From Manihot esculenta (Eukaryota > Streptophyta > Magnoliopsida > Malpighiales > Euphorbiaceae), in the NCBI RefSeq assembly GCF_001659605.2, contig NC_035164.2:707001-771000 (forward strand): a stretch of DNA of 64,000 bases, in the 5' to 3' direction. Below are positions 36,619 through 49,288 of the stretch, one piece after another. The translations under genes and the position numbers were made by a program. Under the pieces are notes generated by a model. It was not told the DNA's origin. It was given only the letters and a program-made list of their open reading frames with translations, and made no database searches. The stretch's first letter is position 1. Each line of letters starts with the position of its first letter.

Positions 36619-39062
36619 AAAGAACAAGTCCCATGAAGATGATGATTCTGTATATTCTATAGATGACATTGGTGATGCTTTAATTCTTAGTGTAGACAGT
36701 CCGGTTGACTAATGGATACTTAATTCCTGGTGTATCATTCCATTCTTCTTCAAATAGACAATTATTTCACAATTTCAAGTTTGGAAGTTTTGTGAATGTG
36801 TATCTTACTGATAATAAAGCCTTGGAGATTGCTGGAAAGGGGAATGTGTGTATCCAGACCTCAAGTTGAGATAAGTGGAAGCTGCAGGATGTCAGGCATA
36901 TTCTTGACTTAAAGAAGAATATGATCTCTATTGACCAGCTGAACAGTACGAGTTACAGAACAGTGTTCGGGGAGAGTTTCTAGAAAATTATGAAAAGAGC
37001 TATGGTGATAGCACAAAGCACAAAGTTTGGAACTTTATACACTATTGCAGGGCATTCGGACATGGTTGTTGCGGTTGATAATACATCGAGCTCAAGTCTC
37101 TGGCACAACAGGCTTGAACACATGAGTGAGAAGGGGATGAAAATGCTTGCTTCGAAGGGGTATCTACAAGGGTTGAAATCTCTTGATATAGATTTATGTG
37201 AGAGTTGTATTCTGAGAAAGTAGAAATGGGTCAGTTTCACAAAGGCTACCAGAAAACCAAGAGCAGAACGGTTAGAACTAGTATATACAGACATGTGGGA
37301 GCCATCCTTAGTTTCCTCTCTTGGTGGTTCGAGATACCATGTTACCTTCATTGATAATTTTAGTAGGAAGGTATGGATTTACTTTCTGAAACACAAATTA
37401 GATGTGTTTGCCACTTTAAGAGGTAGAATACTAAAGTTAAAAATCAGACTGGATTGAAGATCAAATGCTTAAGGTCTGATAATGGAGGAGTGTATGATTC
37501 TACATAATTCAAGAAGTTCTGTGCTAATGAGGGAATTAGGTATACCAAGACAGTTCTTGGCAAGCCAAGACAAGACAGAATGTGATTGTTGAAAGGATGA
37601 ATAGAATATTGAATGAGTGACCAAAAAGCATGAGGCTACCTGTTGGGCTCCCAAAAATGTTTTGGGCAGATGCAGTGAGCACAATAGTATATTTGATAAC
37701 CAGAGGACCTTCATTTCCTTTGGGTTTCAAGATTCCAGAAGAAGTTTAGTCGAGTAAGGAGGTCAAGTATATTCACTTGTGGACTTTTAGATGTGCTGTC
37801 TACGTTTACATTAATCCAAAAAAGAGAGACAAGCTTGATGTAAAGTCTTTGAAGTGTTGCTTCATTGCATATGGTTCAGATCAGTTTGGATACAGATTTT
37901 GGGATGATAAGGATAGAAGATCTTGAGACATTGAGATGTGATATTTGATGAGAATGTCCTATATAAGGATAAGTATGGGGTGCAATATGAAGATGCAAAA
38001 GAAGTGGAAGCTAAGATTGAGTTACAAGAAATTTCACACAGTGATGTTGCAATAAGACCACAGGAAAATCCATAAAATACTATTATAGAACCAGAACAAC
38101 AACTAGTCACACCTGCACCAGTATTGAGTAGATCTACCAGGGCTACCAAGTCACTAGAAAGATATTCACCTTTCTTGTATTATTTGCTATTGATTGATGG
38201 TGGGGAACCAAAATCCTTTGATGAGGCTTTGCAGGTGAAGCAATCAAGTGGGAGCAAGTCATGGATGATAAGATATGGTCACTTGAGAAGAATGACGCTT
38301 GAGAATTAACTGAATTGTCTGCAGGGAAGAAAGCTTTGTTGAACAAGTGAGTTTACAAGATCAAGAATAAAGCTAATGGTAAAGTTAGGTTCAAGGCTCG
38401 ATTGGTGGTTTAGGGGTATTTACAAAGAAAAAGTATTGATTACACTGAAATATTCTCTCCTTGTGAAGCTAACCATAATAAAAAAATTTTCGACTATTAT
38501 TGTAGCAGAGAACTTGCACCTTGAGTAGATAGATGTAAAAATAGTATTTTTACATGGAGATCTGGAGAAAGAGATCTACATGCAGCAACCACAGGGATAT
38601 GAGATTCCTAATAAGAAACACATAGTGTGTAAGCTCAGGAGGAGTTTGTATGGGTTGAAGCAGGCTCCAAGACAGTGGTATAAGAAGTTTGACTCTTTCA
38701 TGTACAAAAACGATTTTTACAGGAGTGAAATGGATCAGTGTTGTTATATCAAGAAGTTTACTGACTTCTTTGTTATTTTACTCTTGTATGTGAATGATAT
38801 GTTAATTACAGGGTCAAGTATGGAGAAAATCAATAATCTTAAGGAGAGATTGTCATTGGAGTTTGAGATGAAAGATTTGGGTGCAGTAAAGTAGATTCTA
38901 GGGATAAGGATTTTCCAGGATAGGTCTGCTGGAATTATATATTTATCCTAAGAGTAATACATTGAAAAGGTATTGTCTAGGTTTAGAGTTGATGATACTA
39001 TGTCCAGGAGCACGCTTTTAGCTAACCATCTCAAATTGTCAAAGGAGCAATCACTTAAGACA
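36619..39062 (+). pseudogene. Copia pol: protease, integrase and RT remains
   Basis: Broken frames with recognisable pieces: protease area near 36690-36760 (several stops); GAG-pre-integrase at 36990-37223 (LWHNRLEHMSEKGMKMLASK, CESCILRK); integrase near 37230-37740 (LVYTDMWEPS, YHVTFIDNFSRKVWI); RT at 38580-38894 (LRRSLYGLKQAPRQWYKKFD), where the YVDD site reads YVND. Frameshifts and stops throughout. It is cut at 39068 by a solo LTR. Confidence 0.85.
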
Positions 39063-39067
39063 GTTAT

Positions 39068-41276
39068 TGTAATACCCGGCTAGACTCCGGTATCGGAATT
39101 CCTACCGTCCGGTGGAATCTCGGATGTTGGAAACCTCTAGAAGGGTAAAATCATGTTTTTATAAAATATTTTCATGTATTTTTATGGTTTTAAGTAAGAA
39201 AGAAATTGAGTTTTGAATGAAAATGACCATAGAGGAAAATCCAGGTTCGGCCGCCAAACCTCATGTTCGACCGCCGAACATGGTGGAGTTTGGAGTCACC
39301 TTTGGCTTCCGAAGGTGGTCTGGCCAGCCACCTGTAAAAGGCCCCATGGCCGAAAATGGGCGAGTTTTCTTCCCTATTTTCGATCAACGGTGAGTCCATG
39401 CTCTCCCATGGTTGGTTTTGATGATTTTCCTCAAATCTTTCAAGTTTTAACGAGTTTTAACTTGGTTTTGAAGATTTTTGGAGCTAAGATCAAGATTTGA
39501 AGCTTGGAGACCCCGGAGCTTTCTTCCTCCATTTCTCCAAGTTTAGGTCGCCTCCCCTCTCGATCTTCAAGAGGTAAGAGTAGATCTTTAGCTCATTCCA
39601 TGTTTTAAACAAGTTTTATGAGGTTTATGGGGTAGAAATGCATGTTTAGGTTAGTTGATTGTTGTTAGGGTTAATGTTGAGTTTATGGATAATGTATGTT
39701 GTATGAGTTGCTATATGTGTTGTTGTTGGGGTTTAGGAGAGTGTGAGACCCCTATATGCTTGTTTGCATGAGTATGCATGTTATAGAATAGCTAAATGCA
39801 TGTTTGAAAGGTTAGGGAGGCAAAATGTGCATGAGGAGGCTGAGTTCTGCCACTTTGGAAGAACTCAGGTTCGGCAGCCGAAGGCCCTTTCGTCCGTCGA
39901 ACCTGCCTGTGGAGGCAAGCTTTTGGCTGCCGAACCCTGCCCCCGAAAGTTGGACTTTCGGCTCTGGAGGGGAGTTTTGGCCGCTGAAGGTGCCGCCGAA
40001 CATGCATGAGTTTCGTCTCTAGAAGGGACTTTCGGCCGCCGAAAGTGGCTGAGTTTCGGCTCTGAAGTGACTTTCGGCCGTCGAACCTGCCGTCGAAAGT
40101 GCCCTATTCAGCCTTCCTTTGCATGTTTTCTATGATTGTTTTAAGGTGTTTTAGGGGGTTTTTGGGGGGATGTTTAGAGTCATGTTAGTGTATGTTTGGT
40201 CTCTCATTTGAGTCCACCTGTGTAGGTTCGGACCCGAGGAACTGAGGACCCCAGCAGTAAGATAGCTGCTTCAGAGTCTTTTCAGAGCTAGCCTGAGGTG
40301 AGTAGAATGACTCTTTATATTGCAAAGTAAATAAATAAATTTTGAGCATGTTCATACATCACGAATGCTATGAGATATATTAGGTTGTTTGCATTAGAAT
40401 TCACGAATATGTTGCATTGCATAATATGATGTTGATGTGGGTGAACATTGGATGATCCATTAGCCCTCGTATGGAATGATATGATATGATGATGATACGG
40501 TATGAAAGTCCAGGAAGACCCATTCTATGTCCCTGGCACTATGTAAGAGAAAGTCCAGGAAGACCCATTCTACGTCCCTGGCACATTGGAATGTTATGAT
40601 ATGTTATGTAAGGGAAAGACCATGACCCATTCTACGTTCTGGCACTATTGGATATGTAGAGGGCTATTGGTGACAAGTTCATCCTTAAGGTGATTTGTTT
40701 ATGATGTGATGCATTTCATGAAGCATGAATTTTAATATAATGTTTTACTATTCTGCTCACTGGGCTCTAGTAGCTCACCCCATTCCCTTAACCCCCAAGT
40801 TTGCAGGTGCGGGCTAGACCAGGAAGTCACCAGGAATAGAAGTTTATATATGTAATAGTTAGTTGTGGACATGAAAATACTGTAATGTAAAGTATAGTTC
40901 AGTGATGTAATGTAATGATGTATATTGAGGTTTAATATTGTGCTTGACCCTAGTATGTATAGTTTATCCCCTTGATACATGATCTATGTAATGTTTTTAA
41001 TGATATTTATGTAAACCAAGCTTAATGTATGATATGTTACCCCATTGGAGCATTTGATGAGGGCTCCATTGTGGGGTTGTATGATTATGAGTTTATGTAT
41101 GCTCAGGTTAAGCTTGGTGAATGAAAGAAAAAGTTTAAAGTTTTTATGTATATGTTTGATCATATATGGGATTTAACAGGTATACAAGATATATGTTAGG
41201 CTTGCTACGGGTCCCGGCAACCTTAAGTCGATCTGGATCCTAGCGCCGGTAGCGGTCCGGTTTCCGGGTCGTTACA
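39068..41276 (+). repeat. Solo LTR, family A-like (2209 bp), in copia pol
   Basis: TGTAATACCCGG…GGGTCGTTACA flanked by GTTAT on both sides (39063-39067 and 41277-41281), with no internal region. This is the product of LTR-LTR recombination. It is diverged from the A LTRs and its TATA position reads TGTAAAAG (near 39331), so promoter function is doubtful. Confidence 0.93.
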
Positions 41277-41281
41277 GTTAT

Positions 41282-42050
41282 GGAGCATGATCACATGGTA
41301 AAAGTTTCTTATGCTTTTGCAGTTGAGAGTTTGATGTATCATGTAGTTTGCACTAGATTTGATATAGCATATATAGTGGGAGCTGTGAGCAGATATATGT
41401 CAGATTTAAGGAAAGAGCATTGAAAAGTTGTAAGTAGCTTCTGAGATACTTGAAAGGAACGGCTAGTACATCACTTTGTTATGAGAATGACAATATAGTA
41501 TTAGAGGGTTTTGTTAATGCTAATCTTAGTGGAGATGTGGATACAAGCAAGAACACATCTGAGTATGTCTATACTATAGTTGGAACAACAGTGAGCTGAA
41601 TGTCTAAACTTTAGAAGTCTATTTCTATATCAACTACAGAAGATGAATATGTTGCGATTGCTGAAACTGGTAAGGAAATGATATGATTGACTAATCACTT
41701 GGAAGAGTGGGGCAAGAAACAACTTGACAATGTTCTTTTCATTGATAGTCAGAGTACCATACAGTTGGTGAAAAACCTAGTGTATCACTTCAGAACAAAA
41801 CACATTTAGTGTAGATACCATTTTATTTGTAGTCTAGTGGAAGAAGGTGAGATGTGCTTGAATTGAAGGTACTAAGAATCCAACATACATGTTAACTAAA
41901 GGTGTTGATGCTGGGAAGTTGAGGCTATGCAAAGTCTCAGTTGATCTTCTACAGTAGTATAAAAGATATTTGCAGCTAAGTGTTTTTGTTGGATACATTG
42001 GCATGAAAAATAAAGATGGTTCGATTAACTGGATTAGTCTCCAATCGAGA
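41282..42050 (+). pseudogene. Copia RNase H and 3' end remains
   Basis: Continues RT/RNase H after the solo LTR: SLMYHVVCTRFDIAYIVGAV, then SISTTEDEYVAIAETGKE and LDNVLFIDSQSTIQLVKN, with several stops and frameshifts. The purine-rich CGAGAGAAT just before the 3' LTR is a weak polypurine tract. Confidence 0.85.
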
Positions 42051-42054
42051 GAAT

Positions 42055-42315
42055 TGTTAAGATATGAAGTCTAGTGATATATTATGAACTATATATCATA
42101 TCTATTGTCGTGAACTATTTTATTGTTTTTGTATTTTTTCTGAATTTATAAATAAGTAATATTTTCTTAGTGTATTATGTTCGAAAAAATTCACAGACAA
42201 ATAAAAAAACTCTAGCTACTGTAGATATAACCAAATTGATAAACCAAGTTAAATTTGTGTGTTAGATTTCTTTTTTTACTTATGTTTTGGATTTAGGATG
42301 GTTTAATTCTCAACA
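42055..42315 (+). repeat. Copia 3' LTR
   Basis: 261 bp, TGTTAAGATATG to TTCTCAACA, followed by the TATAA duplication. Aligns with 11662-11920 with many differences, which shows old age. Confidence 0.82.
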
Positions 42316-43108
42316 TATAAAATTTAAATATTTTATACATTCGATTCTTAAAATTAGACTTAAATTTAAAGAAAAAAATTCAAATGATTTTTTATTTTAA
42401 TTTTTCTTAAAATATTTTTTTAAAAATAAAAAATATTAATTTTTTAAATAAAAAATTGATAAAATAAATAAATTAAATTAAATTTTTACAGAATTCTTAA
42501 TTCTAAACAAAGATATAAAAATTTCAAATTTAACAAAAAAGGAGAATTTATCTCAATACTAGATTTGTTCTCAATATAAAAGGTCTCAAATGTTTACAAT
42601 GAAGTTTCTACCTCAAACATTTTATTAATTATTTAATTATTTGGTCAACAATTTAAACTTGAAACCAATAATAAATTAAAAAAAAAAAGTAGACAAACAA
42701 ATCGTATGGCATACAAAAGAGAAGCTAATAGGTAGTTATTATATGGCAAATTTAATCATGGTTTTCCTCTTAAACAAGCAAACTTAGTAGGTTAACTATG
42801 AATAATTTTCATGCAAGGACAAACAAACAATTTTAAATCAAACATTCAATCATTCAAATTTCAAACCCATGTATGGATCTTGTAGCAGAAAGCTTTTTCT
42901 TTTATAAAATCCCAAGGATCTCTTCAATAATAATTTTAAAGGGCGAGTTTAATGTTTTAATTCAAATTTAAATACTAATAATTAAAAATTGCGTGGTTGA
43001 ATTATACAAAATTATTTTTTATAAAATTTTACTAATTATTATTATTATCAAAATTACTAAAATATTTATCGGCTAATAAAATATTTAGGCTAAAATGCAC
43101 TTAAAAGA
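42316..43108. other. AT-rich intergenic DNA
   Basis: No coding or RNA signal is seen; mainly A/T-rich low-complexity sequence. Confidence 0.6.
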
Positions 43109-43943
43109 AAATTATTATCAAGTCCTTGTATTTTATAAAAATCTACTTAATTTATCTTTATTTTAAAATTATTCAATTAAAATATTTTTGTATAAAATCA
43201 AATTATTTATTCACCCTGTCAAAGTAACTGTTAATCGATTTATTTTAGTGTTATCAAAGTGAGTAAATAGTAATAATATTTAAAATTATAAGATTAGATA
43301 ATATATGTTGATTACCACCGAGTTTTATCTATTCTGAGTAAGGCCGAACTTAAGAAAATAATATTGGTCCAAAAACCCATGAAGACTTCCTCTCTGGTTG
43401 ATCGGTCCAACGTATCAAGTCTTGGCCTAGACATGTGAAGCAGGCAGGGTCGGTCGCAAGCCCAATGCCAGTGAAAAATGATTCAGTCTAGTAATGTGAC
43501 GTGAAGGAGAGCAGCTGCCCCAGTCACTTCGTAGCCGTAGCCGCATACGCGACGGAGGGAATTAAATGGCCGTTTGGCGTGGAGAGAGATCTGACAAGTT
43601 CATATATATGAACTTGAGTAACAAAGACAGATGAAACTATAGAAAAGAGGCTATTAGACGTCACTAGCAAACAAAAAAAAAGAAATAAAAGGAAAGGGAT
43701 GTGTTCTTCTCCGTCTAAGTTTGAATTCATACTATAAACTCTATTTTCTAAATCTTATAACATCATACACAGTTAAAATTATATAAACTAAATAATATAA
43801 ATATTCATGACAATAAATTTTTTTTATCGAAAACAATTAAAGAATTTGATTTTATAAAATATATTAATCTTTTAATTAAGTAATTTTAAAATAAGGTTGA
43901 GTTAGTAAATTTTTTTAATAATATAAGGACTTTATAGTAATTA
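43109..43943. mobile_element. Probable TIR element with a GC-richer interior
   Basis: The left end (from about 43109, including AAGTCCTTGTATTTTATAAA) matches with mismatches the reverse complement of the right end (to about 43943, including AAGGACTTTATAGTAATT). Both share a CTTTATTTTAAAATTA block, giving TIRs of about 80-100 bp. The interior (about 43300-43700) is less AT-rich than its surroundings and might be captured host sequence; I recognise no protein in it. Ends approximate; superfamily unknown, possibly MULE. Confidence 0.5.
43595..43616. repeat. Perfect 22-bp palindrome
   Basis: CAAGTTCATA followed by TA and TATGAACTTG, a perfect self-complementary sequence in the interior of the TIR element. 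Confidence 0.9.
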
Positions 43944-44872
43944 TCCTACAATAAAACTGGTGGACCTACTTTAATCTACTCATTTTTTTTTTCTTATATA
44001 TAAAAAAAAGAAAGTTTGTATTCATAGGCCTGTTCAAATTAAGGATGGGATATAGTTGGATTCATATTGAATGATTTAGAATTGTTGTGGGCGACCATCC
44101 CACCCAAAAACAAAAGGGATAGTTCACCTAATTCTATTACTAAACAATAACCAAAGAATAATCTTTTACCCATAAATAATATAATAATCACAACATGCCC
44201 AAAACTTGTATGTTAAGAAAATTAACCCATGCATGTTCGCCCAATTACAACATCATGTTTATTCAGGAATTCTAAGATCAAATTCAATCCACATGCATAT
44301 TAAAATCTAAGTAATTTATTTATCTAATAAAAACTCAATTCACATACGTATTTATCTACAAAAATCTAAGTAACGTATTTCTCTATTTGGGTATCCTACC
44401 TTCATTTCCAACTAATCAAACCAAAATCCTAATAATAGAGGATTGGATTTACCCTCTTCTTCCCCTAAATTATTAATAATTAATTATTATCTTAAATTAA
44501 AATGTCATAAAATTTAACAAATATTAATGTTTTCACCTGTTAAAACTTGGAATTCAAATATGCAGAGGAAGGTAGGTAACCAGTAAACTCCTAACATGGC
44601 ACGTTCAGAAGTTCCGAAAGTCAAAATCCATTTTATTTTATTTTCATCCCTTTCTCTGTAAGAATTCAACAAGGAAAAACAAAGCCAACTGGATTTTTGA
44701 GATTCTAAAGTGTTATTTCATCCCTTTCAAAGCAGCACCAGTACATAATCTAATTTGACGCTCGATTTTCTCTCATTCCAATTAAGTCATGTTTGGAAAA
44801 GAATTGCTTTTGTCTTGTTGACTTCCACAATCGAACAACTGGATTTGCACAGGACAAATTGGGAGGGGCACG
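43944..44872. other. Intergenic DNA, no gene seen
   Basis: AT-rich sequence with scattered short ORFs only. No recognised repeat or RNA. Confidence 0.55.
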
Positions 44873-44880
44873 ATGGTGGC

Positions 44881-45350
44881 TAGGGGTGATCATTCGGTCG
44901 GTTCGGTTTAAAATCAAATCGAATTGAATAAACTAAAAACTGAAATTTTAGTATTTATAAAAATCGAATCGAATCGATTTTAGTCAGAAACCGAATCGAA
45001 CCGAACCGGTCTGATTCGGTTCGATTCGGTTCGGTTTGATCGATTTCATTTTTAATAATTTTTTAATTTTTTTACACTTTATTTTTAATATTTTAAAATT
45101 TAATTAAAATATTTTAATTTTAATATGATTTAAATTCTCTATATTATTGAAAAAACATATTATTATCACTAATCGGTTCGGTTCGGTTTTTTTGATTTTT
45201 TTTCTGATCAAAATCGAACCAAACTGAAATAACCGAAATTTCTGAAATTAAAAATCGAATCGAATCGAAATGTATAAAAAATCGAACCAAAATTTTAAAT
45301 CAATTCGATTCGATCGATTTTTTCAGTTTAAATCGATTACTGCTCACCTA
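44881..45350. mobile_element. hAT-type MITE, 470 bp
   Basis: An 8-bp duplication ATGGTGGC flanks the element (44873-44880 and 45351-45358). It starts TAGGGGTGATCA and ends TGCTCACCTA, giving hAT-like terminal repeats. The interior is rich in alternating GGTTCGGTT/AATCGAATCG units that make long imperfect inverted repeats. No ORF; mobilised in trans if at all. Confidence 0.85.
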
Positions 45351-45358
45351 ATGGTGGC

Positions 45359-46471
45359 TGCACAGCCAAGAATTAGATTTTTAATTAAATCGGTTTGATT
45401 TATTATTAATATAATATAAATAAAAAAATAAAATTAATTCAAAACAAATAAATTTAAAAAATAGTAGTGATAAAAATAGCTTATATAATAATAATTTTGA
45501 AATTTTGAAATAAGTAGTTAATGAATTTTAATTTAATTATTTTTGTGGTATTTAATTATTTATAAATTCATTTAAAATAAACTCAACCCAACTATTAAGT
45601 ATTAAGAAATTAATAGAAAGGTCATAATTAGAGAGAGGCGTTGAAATCACATTATTTTCAGATTATGAGATGGTAAATTAGGTTAGACCCTGATCAACAA
45701 CATGTTACCAAATATATTTCCTGATATTTAATATTATTTCTTTATTTAATATATTATTAAAATTTTAAATTCAAAATCTTAACAAAAAGAATTTTAATAT
45801 TATTCAAATAAAGATAGTTTCAAATAAATAAAAAGCTGACATATTGCAGTGTCTAGTTATACGTAGGCCAGATGGAATTTTAATATATTTCATGAAAATA
45901 ATTTTTTTAAAAATTAGCATATATAGGATCTGTTTAATATTTTTATAGATCAGCTGTTCAGAAAAATATTTACTTAAAATAGAAAATATTTAAAAAATAA
46001 TTTAAAATTATTTTTAATATAAAATTAAATGCATGTCCCTTATTATACCATAACATTCAAACCTTTGACAAGGAATAGCCTATCAACATTGTACGAAGGA
46101 CACATGAAGAATATAATTCTTTTAGAAAAAAATTTTCTAAAAATAAATATATACTCAGCAGATTTTTTTCATAATATTTATAAATTCAATTTATAAATTA
46201 AAAAAAAAAAAGCCAGAGGACCAATATTTTATTTAATGTTTATAAGTACTGAACTTATAAATTAGTTTAATAAAATAAATTATTATATCACATTTATTTA
46301 ATTTTAAAATTTGACTATATATTATTTTTAATAATTTTAATTAAATACGTAATTATACTTAAAATTTTAAATCTTTATAAGGTTTAAAATAGGTTTAGTA
46401 AAAGAATTAATAAGCAACTACCAACAGAAAAAAGATGATTAATTATTGCTACTATCGTGTGCGTCACTTCA
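45359..46471. other. FAR upstream intergenic region
   Basis: AT-rich, no gene seen. The part next to FAR presumably holds its promoter. Confidence 0.55.
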
Positions 46472-46478
46472 TATATAA
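46472..46478 (+). promoter_or_regulatory. Candidate TATA box of FAR
   Basis: TATATAA lies about 85-100 bp upstream of the candidate start codons, with the CT-rich leader in between. Spacing suits a plant core promoter, but in such AT-rich DNA chance matches are common. Confidence 0.4.
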
Positions 46479-46522
46479 TTTTCCCATCATAGCTGTTCCA
46501 CCTTTCAATTAACACAAACACA

Positions 46523-46523
<1 letters not shown>

Positions 46524-46557
<34 letters not shown>
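46524..46557 (+). repeat. (CT)n tract in FAR leader
   Basis: About 34 bp of nearly pure CT just before the FAR start. CT-rich 5' leaders are common around plant transcription starts and are often polymorphic. Confidence 0.9.
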
Positions 46558-46573
46558 GTGGATGTGTTCAAAA

Positions 46574-47835
46574 ATGGAGTTCGGAAGTGTATTGCAATTT
46601 CTTGAAAACAAGAATATTTTGGTCACTGGTGCAACTGGGTTTTTAGCAAAGAGTACGTATCTCATCTCCCTCTTTCTTTCTGAATATTTAAGGTTTTATT
46701 ATTAACGTTGTCTTTTTTTGCTTTTTTGTCTGTGGATGCAGTTTTTGTGGAGAAGATATTAAGAGAGCAACCAAATGTGAAGAAGTTGTATCTTCTTCTA
46801 AGAGCTGCAGATGCTAAGTCTGCCTCTCAAAGATTACACAATGAGGTAATATTCAAGAAGAAAGAATGTATAGTCTCAAGATTTTTGCATTGAAAATTAA
46901 AAAAAAAAAAAGAAAATATCTTCCACATCCTCTATTTTTTTTCTTCTTTTTTCCCTTTCAACAGACAAAATTTAGGCTGAAATTACGTTCAAAAAACATG
47001 TAATTGGTTTTTCTTTTTATTATAATTTATATTTTTAATAAGTTTTTATTCATACTTTTTTTTTTTTTTTACAGGTTATAGGAAAGGACTTGTTTAGACT
47101 AGTAAAAGAAAAGTGGGGAGCAAATATGAATTCTTTCATCTCTGAAAAAATAGTTCTTGTCCCTGGAGATATATCTTATGGTGATGAGCTTGGAGTAAAA
47201 GATTCCCATTTGAAGGAGGAGATGTGGAGAGAATTGGATGTAATTGTTAATTTAGCAGCTACAACCAACTTTGATGAAAGGTAATTAATTAATTAATTTT
47301 AATTAAGTGATTTTCTTCTAATTAATTAATAATTTGATATGCATGCAGATATGATCTTGCCCTTGGTGTCAACACATTGGGAGCTAAGCATGTCTTATGC
47401 TTTGCCAAAAAATGTATTAAACTCAAAGTTCTTGTCCACGTATCAACTGGTCAGTAAATACCATCTTTTTTTTTAAAAAATATATATAATTAACAAAAAT
47501 TAATTAATTAATTTGATATATATAAAAAAATAAATTAATAATGCATATTTTACTTCAGCATATGTTTCTGGGGAGAAGGCAGGATTGATACTAGAGACAC
47601 CTTATAAAATGGGTAAGACACTTAATGGCGTCTCTGGATTAGACATTGATGAAGAAAAGAAACTTATCGATGAAAAATTAAATGAACTGCAAGCTCAAGG
47701 AGCCACTGATGAAGCTATCAAAGAGGCCATGAAAGATATGGGCATTCAAAGGTTCCATTTCTTAACATTGTTTTTGTTCTCTCTTTAAACCCTTCATTAA
47801 AAATAATAAAGAGAATTTCCTATTTAATTTCTCTC

Positions 47836-47875
<40 letters not shown>

Positions 47876-49288
47876 AATAGAATTAATTACAAGGTGATAA
47901 AATTTGGCAGAGGTAGGTGAACAGACATATAAACACATTTGACAGTGACCTTACTGGTTTAATTGATTGAGATATATTTATAATTAATATTGCATAAATA
48001 TTCCTTAAATAATTAATACTTATTTGATTGAAAATGAATGTGTTAGGGCAAAGGTCTATGGATGGCCCAACACATATGTATTTACGAAAGCAATGGGAGA
48101 GATGGTTGTAGGACACTTGAAGGGTAACTTGTCTGTAGTTATCTTACGTCCCACCATTGTAACCAGTACTTATAAAGAGCCTTTCCCTGGTTGGGTTGAA
48201 GGAGTTAGGTATGTTTCAGTAATTTTGCTTATAATTATTATGATGAGAAAAATATATATTCTATTTGATTCTTGAGAAAATTTATGAACAGTAATATGAA
48301 TCATGATGCTGATGAAGATGATGGTGGGTTTTTGTTTTTGGTTGCAGAACAATTGATGGTTTGGCAGTTGGTTATGGAAAAGGAAGATTGACTTGCTTTC
48401 TTGGTGACATTAATGGAATTGTTGATGTGGTGAGTTTTTAAATTAAATTTGTGATTTAAGACAGTTTTAAAATAAAAATTAAGCTGTTGAGTTTTAAAAA
48501 TAATTTACTCGTTTTTTGTAACTCAATCTGTGCAGATACCAGCTGATATGGTGGTGAATGCAATAATAGTATCAATGGTGGCTCATGTAAATGAATTATC
48601 AGATGAATCAATAATCTACCAAGTGGGTTCCTCAGTAAGACATCCTGTTAGGTATACTAATCTTCAAGATTATGGTTTAACTTACTTTACCAACAAACCT
48701 TGGATTGGTAAGGATGGCAAACCTGTCAAGGTCGGAAGAGTTAAGGTCTTAGATAGCATGAATAGCTTCCGCCGATACATGGCGTTGCGCTATTTACTAC
48801 TGCTAAAGGTTCGTTTCAAATTCAAGACCTCATATTTTTATTAAGAAATCATATATGATCTTGAAAAATAATCGTTTTTCTTAATAATAATTCGAACAAT
48901 AATATTTTGCAGGGACTAGAATTGGCAAATGTAGCATTTTGCCATTATTTTGATGGCATGTATAGTGATCTCAATAGGAAGATCAAATTTGTGATGAGAT
49001 TGGTGGAGCTTTACAAGCCATACTTGTTCTTCCAGGGAGTGTAAGTTTATTACTTCACTATGTCTTGATCAATAATTAATTAATTAATTAGATAATTTTA
49101 TTATTATTATTATTATTATTTTTTTTTTTTACAGATTTGATGACATGAACACAGAAAAATTGCGAATGGCAGCTAGAGAGAACAATATAGAGACAGATAT
49201 GTTCTACTTCGATCCAAAATCCATTGAGTGGGATGATTATTTTATTAATATTCACATCCCTGGTGTGGTAAAATATGTTTTTAAATGA
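46574..49288 (+). CDS. FAR: Alcohol-forming fatty acyl-CoA reductase (FAR), 10 exons
   Basis: Exons: 46574-46652, 46742-46845, 47075-47280, 47349-47449, 47559-47751, 48047-48208, 48348-48429, 48536-48808, 48913-49040, 49135-49288. They total 1482 nt = 493 aa, the same length as Arabidopsis CER4/FAR3. All sites are GT-AG and phases agree. The N-terminal Rossmann fold has the NAD(P)H motif [11 protein letters not shown] (about residues 16-26), then [13 protein letters not shown], the catalytic YxxxK as YVFTK (within [15 protein letters not shown]) and [16 protein letters not shown]. The C-terminal FAR_C domain holds [19 protein letters not shown] and ends [12 protein letters not shown]. Family role: NADPH-dependent reduction of long-chain acyl-CoA to primary alcohols for wax, suberin or pollen wall. 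Which FAR subtype this is cannot be settled here. An in-frame ATG 12 nt upstream (46562) may be the true start. No lesion is seen. Confidence 0.93.
47840..47872. repeat. (AT)n microsatellite in FAR intron 5
   Basis: About 16 AT units in the intron between the exons ending at 47751 and starting at 48047. Confidence 0.92.

Larger units (their letters stand above)
11662..42315 (+). mobile_element. Old Ty1/copia retrotransposon, split by nested gypsy insertions
   Basis: Outer 5-bp duplications are TATAA at 11657-11661 and 42316-42320. Removing the nested insertions (12494-36382 and 39068-41281) leaves about 4.55 kb, a normal copia size. Order of remains: 5' LTR, tRNA-Met-type primer site (TGGTATCAG just after the LTR), gag, zinc knuckle, protease/GAG-pre-integrase, integrase, RT, RNase H, 3' LTR. 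The pol order (integrase before RT) defines copia; the gag and RT style resembles Tork/Tnt1-like elements (inference). Many stops and frameshifts make it inactive. It is the oldest layer of this nest. Confidence 0.9.
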
